Shown: positions 7,487-11,528 of the stretch, piece after piece
Layout of the letters: each line of letters begins with the position of its first letter
Position numbering within the stretch: position 1 is the first letter of the stretch
DNA from: Bacteroidales bacterium
Lineage (GTDB): Bacteria; Bacteroidota; Bacteroidia; Bacteroidales; UBA7960
Assembly (NCBI GenBank): GCA_007128045.1
Contig: SKYG01000102.1
Location: forward strand, 1 to 11,528
Length of the DNA stretch: 11,528 nucleotides
Direction: 5' to 3'
The notes under the pieces: model-generated
Databases searched by the model: none
Told to the model about the DNA's origin: nothing
Seen by the model: only the letters and a program-made list of their open reading frames with translations
Position numbers and translations under genes: made by a program

Positions 7487-7675
7487 TCAGTCAATTCGTT
7501 TGAGGATGTTGGCGGAACGGTTGCCATAAGGCAGGGCTGCTTCTTCGCTTTTAAGGATTTTCCAGGCTTTGGCAATGATGATCTCATCCACATCATCCTT
7601 TTCGCAAGGGACTTCTACCACATATTCGTCGACTGCATAGGTGTCGATGGTACATTTCACGATGGCTTTTCCCAT
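7487..7675 (-). CDS. Small conserved-looking protein of unknown function (62 aa)
   Basis: I do not recognise a named family. The 62-residue product is acidic in its middle part (DEYVVEVPCEKDDVDEIIIAK) with alternating polar and hydrophobic residues suggesting beta strands then a helix. It has two cysteines, no membrane segment and no signal peptide, so it is probably cytoplasmic. The ATG at 7675 is preferred to one at 7717 because the extra 14 codons are basic and fall in AT-rich DNA outside the structured part. It is convergent with the MATE gene and divergent from the DUF302 gene. The composition looks coding, but homologues would be needed to prove it. Confidence 0.5.
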   Translation of the reverse strand: MGKAIVKCTIDTYAVDEYVVEVPCEKDDVDEIIIAKAWKILKSEEAALPYGNRSANILKRID

Positions 7676-7721
7676 AATAACTTGTTTTGTTCTACAATGA
7701 TACGATTTTTTATTCACATAT

Positions 7722-7777
7722 TGATCTGTTGATTTGTTGATCTGTTGATCTGTTGATTGGTTGATATGATGATTTAT
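7722..7777. repeat. Octamer tandem repeat, 7 copies of TGATCTGT-like unit
   Basis: Seven consecutive 8-base units run without gaps: TGATCTGT, TGATTTGT, TGATCTGT, TGATCTGT, TGATTGGT, TGATATGA, TGATTTAT. The first five differ by at most two bases and the last two are more diverged. The repeat lies between the divergent small gene and the DUF302 gene. Similar repeats are scattered between genes in many Bacteroidota. Confidence 0.85.
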
Positions 7778-7849
7778 TATTTGGATAAACCTGTAGAGTT
7801 CGAAAAAACTATGGGTATTTTGAACAAGTAGTCATCAATCGTTGTTTAC

Positions 7850-7875
7850 GATGTATATAATAATATAGATACATC
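7850..7875. promoter_or_regulatory. Inverted repeat upstream of the DUF302 gene
   Basis: GATGTAT at 7850-7856 and ATACATC at 7869-7875 are perfect 7-bp inverted arms around a 12-base AT-rich centre, 69 bases before the DUF302 start codon. It could be an operator for a dimeric regulator or a weak hairpin in the leader. No convincing TAnnTTTG element was found nearby to decide. Confidence 0.3.
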
Positions 7876-7943
7876 ATACTTATTAGTTATTATTGCAAGA
7901 CAATAAATTAACAAAGGTGTAAAACATTTAAAAACAAAGCATT

Positions 7944-8420
7944 ATGAAACCAGAGTATGTATACGGATTGATTGGTTTACTGGCCGGAGTGGTACTTATG
8001 GGGCTGTTTGCTTATAAGTCGGCCCCATCGATGATGATGAAAGAAGCGTTGAGCAAGTACAATTTTGAGGAATCGGCAGAGAAGTTTGAGCAGAAGGTTT
8101 TGGCCATGGGATGGAAGATCCCGGCAGTACACGATTTGCAGGAGACCATGCACAAGAACGGATTTGAGGTGAGCAAGGTAAAGGTATTTGAAATTTGTCA
8201 GCCGGAGCATGCCTACAAGATATTAAGCCGTGATAAGGAGCGTATTGTGTCGAACATGATGCCATGCAGGGTATCTATCTATGAGAAATCTGACGGAAAG
8301 ACCTACGTATCGTGGATGAACACTGCTTTGATGGGCAACATGATGGGAGGTATTATTGCTGATGTGATGGGTGACGCCACGAAGGAGAGCGAGGCGATGA
8401 TCTCGGTTTTAAAGGAATAG
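7944..8420 (+). CDS. Membrane-anchored DUF302 domain protein
   Basis: This 158-residue protein has one N-terminal membrane segment (about residues 5-25, VYGLIGLLAGVVLMGLFAY) followed by a soluble DUF302 domain (about 48-125). Domain hallmarks are a strand-helix segment with KVFEICQPEHAYKIL and the NMMPCRVSIYEK region, where a Cys follows Met-Pro as is common in the family. The molecular role of DUF302 is not established; the fold is a small alpha/beta domain. The tail (about 126-158) is rich in Met, Gly and Ala. The ATG at 7944 gives the expected membrane anchor. It is a single-gene unit ended by the terminator at 8527. Confidence 0.85.
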   Translation: MKPEYVYGLIGLLAGVVLMGLFAYKSAPSMMMKEALSKYNFEESAEKFEQKVLAMGWKIPAVHDLQETMHKNGFEVSKVKVFEICQPEHAYKILSRDKERIVSNMMPCRVSIYEKSDGKTYVSWMNTALMGNMMGGIIADVMGDATKESEAMISVLKE

Positions 8421-8526
8421 CGCCGGGGATACAGCTAACTAGCTAAAAACTTTTTACATCATTCTATGTCAGCGTTTTACGGCGCTTCACATTAGACTTG
8501 AAATAACGGCATACATAATACAGGTT

Positions 8527-8568
8527 AAGCCCGTATCGAACCAATCGATACGGGCTTTTTATTTTTTT
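8527..8568 (+). terminator. Strong Rho-independent terminator
   Basis: AAGCCCGTATCG (8527-8538) pairs perfectly over 12 bp with CGATACGGGCTT (8546-8557) around the 7-base loop AACCAAT. T runs follow at 8556-8560 and 8562-8568. The minus-strand side has no T run, so it acts rightward, ending DUF302 transcription about 105 bases after its stop and insulating the WYL gene. The 8421-8526 stretch otherwise holds only a weak AGCG/CGCT hairpin. Confidence 0.9.
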
Positions 8569-8620
8569 AGACGAATAAATTGTGAAACAAACGAAAAATA
8601 TTAATATATTTATCGAATAT

Positions 8621-8645
8621 ATGAATAGCATGAATGAATGAATGA
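8621..8645 (+). promoter_or_regulatory. ATGA repeats and a six-codon upstream frame at the WYL gene start
   Basis: Four tandem ATGA units at 8630-8645 place four ATG triplets in a row; the one at 8638 is in frame with the regulator. A six-codon frame from ATG at 8621 (MNSMNE) ends with TGA at 8639-8641, overlapping the 8638 ATG as ATGA. This could couple translation, or be chance in a repeat. Adding or removing a unit would not switch the gene off because an in-frame ATG remains next to the coding sequence. Confidence 0.3.
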
Positions 8646-9543
8646 ACAACGTAAAATACTTCGGGTTTTTCAGTTGGTTGCCAGGTTACGGGGACCATTT
8701 GGCTGTATAAAAGAGGATGTGGCCCGTGATTTTGGGGTAAGCACGCGTACTATAGAGCGATATTTTGAATTATTATCTGATTTGGGCTTTGACATTGTGA
8801 GGCAGGGCAAGGCTTTCCGGATTCCACCAAGAGCGCGGTCTGACTTTGATGCAGAGGATTTATTTGTATTTAGTCTGGAGGAGGCTGCTATCATCAGAGG
8901 TGCTTTGTTGAACTGTTCTTCTGCCGCTCCTTTGCAGAAGACCATTTTGGACAAGTTATATGCACTGACTGATTTGGATGAGTTATCCGAGACGTTTTAC
9001 AAGCAATCGATAGCTACCAGCATCAGTCGTATCAGGACAGCCATCCGAGAGAAGAGGCAGGTTATTTTGAGAACCTACCATTCGATCAGCAGGGATACTG
9101 CAACAGACCGATTGGTGGAGCCCATACGTTTTTATTATTTTTACCGCTATTTTCTGGCTTATGAGCCAGCTTCGAAGAAGGTAAAGCAGTTCAAGACCGA
9201 GCGGATCGGGGGTGTTGAGATATCTGACGCACCTGTTACCCATGAAAGCGAGTATGGTTTGCAGCGCATAGATGTTTTTGGTTTGAGTGGAGAGCAGCCC
9301 ATCATGGTGAAGCTATGTTTGTCGCGTCGTGCTGCTTTATTGTTAGGGGAAGAGTTTCCTGATGCTGAGTTGCATTTGGTAAAGCGGGGCAGGCATACCT
9401 GGTTTGAGGGTCCGGTATACCAGTTGGAGGGTGTTGGCCGGTTTGTGATGGGTTTATTGGGTGAGGTTGAGGTGGTGGAGCCGGAAGTACTGAATGAATA
9501 CATCAACAAAAGGCTTATACAGTACAAGAAAATGAAGAGATAA
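8638..9543 (+). CDS. WYL-domain transcriptional regulator with N-terminal helix-turn-helix
   Basis: This 301-residue protein is a ligand-responsive DNA-binding regulator. Residues about 5-60 form a DeoR-type winged helix-turn-helix (CIKEDVARDFGVSTRTIERY with recognition helix around 35-45). Residues about 135-210 form the WYL domain, in which the motif appears as FYRYFLAYEPASKKVKQFKTERI, so the Trp and Leu of the name are changed. A WCX-like C-terminal part (about 215-295) follows, including VKLCLSRRAALLLGEEF and GRFVMGLLGEVEVVEP. The length is usual for the family. It is transcribed alone after a strong terminator. WYL proteins bind nucleic acid or nucleotide ligands in characterised cases and are frequent near defence loci. 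Its target here is unknown; the CRISPR array lies about 1.9 kb downstream on the same strand. Confidence 0.88.
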   Translation: MNEQRKILRVFQLVARLRGPFGCIKEDVARDFGVSTRTIERYFELLSDLGFDIVRQGKAFRIPPRARSDFDAEDLFVFSLEEAAIIRGALLNCSSAAPLQKTILDKLYALTDLDELSETFYKQSIATSISRIRTAIREKRQVILRTYHSISRDTATDRLVEPIRFYYFYRYFLAYEPASKKVKQFKTERIGGVEISDAPVTHESEYGLQRIDVFGLSGEQPIMVKLCLSRRAALLLGEEFPDAELHLVKRGRHTWFEGPVYQLEGVGRFVMGLLGEVEVVEPEVLNEYINKRLIQYKKMKR

Positions 9544-9560
9544 CACCGAATTATTTTTAC

Positions 9561-9579
9561 TGCGACGGTAGTTGTCGTA
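9561..9579 (+). terminator. Weak hairpin after the WYL gene
   Basis: TGCGAC (9561-9566) can pair with GTCGTA (9574-9579), including one G-T pair, around a 7-base loop, 17 bases after the WYL stop codon. An interrupted AT-rich run follows. It may be a poor terminator; stem and T tract are both weak. Confidence 0.25.
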
Positions 9580-9607
9580 ACAATATTATATTTTTACTGA
9601 ATTGAAT

Positions 9608-10441
9608 ATATCATAAGTGTCCACTAAAAATTAATTAACGTTCTTTGAAATCCTTGATAGATCACGCTTTTAGAGCTTTTTGACACGGTGACGATTTGAA
9701 TTGAAGAGGTTTGCCTTTTAAATGATGCAACCATGAATCAAGGCAAATTCGTTTTCGCTCAAATTGTAGAATTTTTACCGCAACGCATCTTTGATAAATT
9801 TGTCAATCAATACAATGGCAACAAGTATATAAAACATTTCACCTGTTGGAATCAGTTGCTCTGTATGGTCTTCGGCCAGCTTACCAATCGGGATAGTCTG
9901 CGCGACTTGATTGTTGCTATTAATGCGCATGAAGGTAAATCATATCACTTGGGTTTTGGTAAAAGTATAACCCGTAGTAATCTTGCAAAAGCCAATGAAA
10001 ACAAGAAGCAGGATTATCCTGAGAAATTGCGCCGGGTCAAGTTTTACGACAAGGAAACTAACAGAACCTTTGTCTTTCTTTCAAACAACTTTGAACTCTC
10101 TGCTGAAGAGATTGCATATTTGTACAAAAACCGCTGGCAAGTGGAACTTTTTTTAAGTGGATCAAACAACACCTGAAGATCAAAGCTTTTTGGGATACAT
10201 CAGAAAATGCTGTGCGTATTCATGTGTATTCAGCCATCATAGCATATTGTCTGGTGGCCATTGTTGGTTCCAGTTTGAAAATTGAGCGTTCAACCTACAA
10301 AATTCTACAGGTTTTGGGCATCCCGCTATTAGACAAAACCCCTGTTAATGAGCTATTTAAAAACGTGAAATACCAAGATGTCAAAGAACCTATTTGTAAC
10401 CAACTGTCCCTCAGGTTAATTTAAGTGGACAGTAATGATAT
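9608..10441 (+). mobile_element. Decayed IS4-family insertion element with inverted ends
   Basis: This is an insertion-sequence remnant of about 830 bp around a broken transposase gene. Its ends are inverted: 9608-9625 (ATATCATAAGTGTCCACT) matches the reverse complement of 10424-10441 in 16 of 18 positions, including TGTCCACT at the inner side. The left end lies 64 bases after the WYL stop codon. No clear target duplication was found, so exact boundaries are uncertain. Complete relatives encode a transposase of roughly 380 residues, so this copy is internally deleted and cannot transpose by itself. Its ends might still be used by a related element elsewhere in the genome. Confidence 0.75.
9733..10424 (+). 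pseudogene. IS4-family transposase, internal deletion plus frameshift
   Basis: The N-terminal 90 or so residues (NQGKFVFAQIVEFLPQRIF to SNLAKANENK) match the DUF4372 domain seen at the start of Bacteroidota IS4-family transposases. The chain then jumps near 10005-10012 directly to the C-terminal part (DYPEKLRRVKFYDKETNRTF), so about 160 residues carrying the first two catalytic Asp residues are missing. A second lesion lies in the T run at 10148-10154: seven T are present and one more restores FFKWIKQHLKIKAFW and continuous reading to the TAA at 10424. With that repair the IS4 signature Y-x2-R-x3-E-x6-K (YKNRWQVELFFKWIK) is exact. The protein is inactive. Confidence 0.85.
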
Positions 10442-10511
10442 TCATTCTAAATATAATAAATACAGCATATTAATTTGACGAATAATCAGAGCATTAAAAA
10501 AAAACTAGAAT

Positions 10512-10742
10512 ATGAACACACAAATCCGCAAACTCAATATCATCAATTATATCATCAACCTTGACGATGATAAGGAAATACGGCGCATTGAAGCTGAGAT
10601 ATTGAAGAATTTGAAAGAAAAAGATTACAAGCCCTATACCCAGGAAGAACTTCTTGCCAGGGTAAAAGAATCGATGGAAGATTATAAAAAGGGAAACTTT
10701 CTCACTCAGGACGATCTGGAAGATGAATCGGAAAAATGGTAG
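10512..10742 (+). CDS. Probable antitoxin of a RelE/ParE-type module (76 aa)
   Basis: This 76-residue, strongly charged protein sits 4 bases upstream of a RelE/ParE-family toxin gene, the usual order for type II toxin-antitoxin operons. The N-terminal half (about 1-35) looks helical and may form the dimer part. The C-terminal half (PYTQEELLARVKESMEDYKKGNFLTQDDLEDE) has two E/D-rich TQEEL/TQDDL segments flanking a helix, a layout seen in Bacteroidota antitoxins of this kind, and would wrap the toxin. It appears intact although the toxin is broken. A weak -7-like element (TTAATTTG, about 10470-10477) precedes it. The assignment rests on context and general resemblance. Confidence 0.7.
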   Translation: MNTQIRKLNIINYIINLDDDKEIRRIEAEILKNLKEKDYKPYTQEELLARVKESMEDYKKGNFLTQDDLEDESEKW

Positions 10743-10746
10743 ATCA

Positions 10747-11066
10747 ATGCAAATTTTATGGAGCAGATTTGCAAAGGAATGTCTGAAAGAGATAAGTCAG
10801 TATTATAAAAATGTTGCAGGTATCAAGACGTCCCGAAAAATCAGGCACCAAATCTTTCATGCAATTCGCCAGCTGGCAAAACATCCGGAACTGGGGCCGA
10901 TAGAACCTTTTCTAAAGAGAGGAGACCCCCGGTTTATAGGTATATTATTGTTGGAAGGTTTAAAATTATCTACACAATTGAAGACGAGAACATTCTCGTA
11001 GCAGATGTTTTTGACACCCGGCAGAATCCGATAAAGATGAATACACCTGAAAAAAAGAAACTTTAA
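10747..11066 (+). pseudogene. RelE/ParE-family toxin, frameshifted
   Basis: The first part (MQILWSRFAKECLKEISQYYKNV through LGPIEPFLKRGDPRF, residues 1-63) is typical of a ParE/RelE toxin, which would inhibit gyrase or cleave mRNA on ribosomes. As written, the frame then leaves the family pattern and stops at 10999-11001. Adding one base at the TTT at 10933-10935 restores RFYRYIIVGRFKIIYTIEDE and VFDTRQNPIKMN, the conserved C-terminal strands, with a stop at 11064-11066 and a normal length of about 106 residues. The ATG at 10747 follows the antitoxin stop by 4 bases. Either the toxin is inactivated or there is a base-calling error. Confidence 0.82.
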
Positions 11067-11069
11067 CTG

Positions 11070-11165
11070 ATGATTCAAATTGTCACCATACAATTTCCGG
11101 AAATCCTCCTTCAAGCCCGGGATGCCCATAAGCTACGAGGTTATTTTGGAAACCTTTTGCATTAA
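11070..11165 (+). pseudogene. cas6: Possible N-terminal fragment of a Cas6 CRISPR endoribonuclease
   Basis: A 31-codon frame begins with ATG 3 bases after the end of the repaired toxin frame and ends at TAA 11163-11165. The peptide starts with a beta strand (MIQIVTIQFPEILL) followed by ARDAHKLRGYFGNLLH. A strand then a helix containing an (H/R)KLRG-type motif is how many Cas6b-like proteins begin. No continuation is readable in any frame beyond about 11165, so at most the first domain start remains out of the 200 or more residues of a working Cas6. The location, about 250 bases before a CRISPR array on the same strand, supports the call. The match is from memory of the family and the peptide is short, so it is tentative. 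Confidence 0.42.
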
Positions 11166-11413
11166 ATGATTATTTTTGAATTTCAATTGATAATTCAGGT
11201 TTTTTGGATAAACCCCAATATTTTTCCGTGACTCAATTTATTAACAGGTTCAAATAAAATAAATATAAATTACACATATACAGATAGTAATGTTTGCGGA
11301 GAAATCAGCATTTTCTGTATTTATCGCTATTTGAAATCGTGGGAAATAAAAATTATATAGTCCGAATTTTTTCCGGAATACCTTAATTTTACTGGTACTT
11401 CTGGTATTAACGG
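11166..11413 (+). promoter_or_regulatory. AT-rich CRISPR leader-like region
   Basis: About 250 bases of AT-rich DNA without a convincing gene lie directly before the first CRISPR repeat. Repeat orientation (3' end ATTGAAAC) puts the leader on this side. Leader-like features are AT-richness and position; a direct repeat (ACTGGTAC, then CTGGTATT) sits immediately before the array at about 11391-11408. No clear TAnnTTTG promoter was identified. Confidence 0.45.
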
Positions 11414-11528
11414 CTTAGATACCGATTTCCAGCATAATAAGGATTGAAACGCACGTTCCAGCAACATAGCCCGTGCTTCTCTTTGCCTTAGATACCGATT
11501 TCCAGCACAATAAGAAATGAAAAAAAAA
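11414..11528 (+). CRISPR. Start or remnant of a CRISPR array: 2 repeats, 1 spacer
   Basis: Repeat 1 (11414-11450, 37 bases) begins CTTAGATACCGATTTCCAGC and ends AATAAGGATTGAAAC. Spacer 1 is 36 bases (11451-11486). Repeat 2 (11487-11523) is identical over its first 21 bases and differs at positions 22, 29, 31 and 37, after which the window ends in an A run. The 73-base period, the ATTGAAAC end (the 8-base crRNA 5' tag typical of type I-B and type III systems) and the lack of a strong internal palindrome identify the element and its rightward direction. The changed 3' half of repeat 2 may mark the true end of a tiny array or poor sequence at the contig end. Confidence 0.85.

Noticed and set aside
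7391..7732. Rightward 113-codon open frame
   Set aside because: Its first part translates a known dispersed repeat (CHIERSEIS peptide) and the rest is antisense to the more protein-like small leftward gene.
8464..8649. Leftward 61-codon hydrophobic frame
   Set aside because: It runs through the strong terminator hairpin and AT-rich DNA before the WYL gene, so it is a chance frame.
10148..10154. Programmed frameshifting in the IS4 transposase T run
   Set aside because: IS4-family transposases are normally read from one frame, and this copy is already inactivated by loss of its catalytic core, so a simple indel is the better explanation.
10857..11129. Leftward 90-codon open frame opposite the toxin
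   Set aside because: It is antisense to the toxin and the cas6-like fragment, both of which show family motifs on the plus strand.
11451..11476. GCACG/CGTGC inverted repeat inside the CRISPR spacer
   Set aside because: A 5-bp match over a 16-base gap is expected by chance, and spacers derive from foreign DNA with no needed structure.

Overview
The window looks like a fragment of a Bacteroidota chromosome. Four things point there: a secreted subtilase with a C-terminal type IX secretion (T9SS) sorting domain, a promoter of the Bacteroidota form (TTTG...TAnnTTTG) upstream of the MATE gene, short intergenic repeats of kinds common in that phylum, and an IS4-type transposase of the variety common there. 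No rRNA or tRNA gene was seen. Both ends are homopolymer runs (T at the left, A at the right), so the window may be a whole contig with untrustworthy ends.

Left part (1-5709). A very AT-rich, gene-free stretch of about 540 bases contains several palindromes. A leftward gene cluster follows, read from right to left: a membrane-anchored GT2 glycosyltransferase, a GT4 glycosyltransferase (TTG start), the sedoheptulose-7-phosphate isomerase gmhA, a HAD-family heptose-bisphosphatase (gmhB-like), and the T9SS-secreted S8 peptidase. The first two genes nearly abut, gmhA and gmhB overlap by 4 bases, and the other gaps are about 70-80 bases. Together they suggest heptose supply and sugar transfer for a surface glycan, followed by a secreted protease.

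Middle part (5710-8568). A divergent intergenic region carries a good promoter for a rightward MATE-family exporter. After it come a G-rich repeat, a dispersed repeat, a small leftward gene of unknown function, a 7-copy octamer tandem repeat, a membrane-anchored DUF302 protein, and a strong intrinsic terminator.

Right part (8569-11528). A WYL-domain transcriptional regulator is followed by accessory DNA showing decay: an IS4-family element that has lost its catalytic core and has a frameshift, a RelE/ParE-type toxin-antitoxin pair whose toxin is frameshifted, a 31-codon fragment resembling the N-terminus of a Cas6 endoribonuclease, an AT-rich leader-like region, and the start of a CRISPR array (two 37-base repeats around one 36-base spacer) that runs into the window end. 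I see no complete new system. The most interesting area is the last kilobase, where toxin-antitoxin, cas6 remnant and CRISPR array are packed together.
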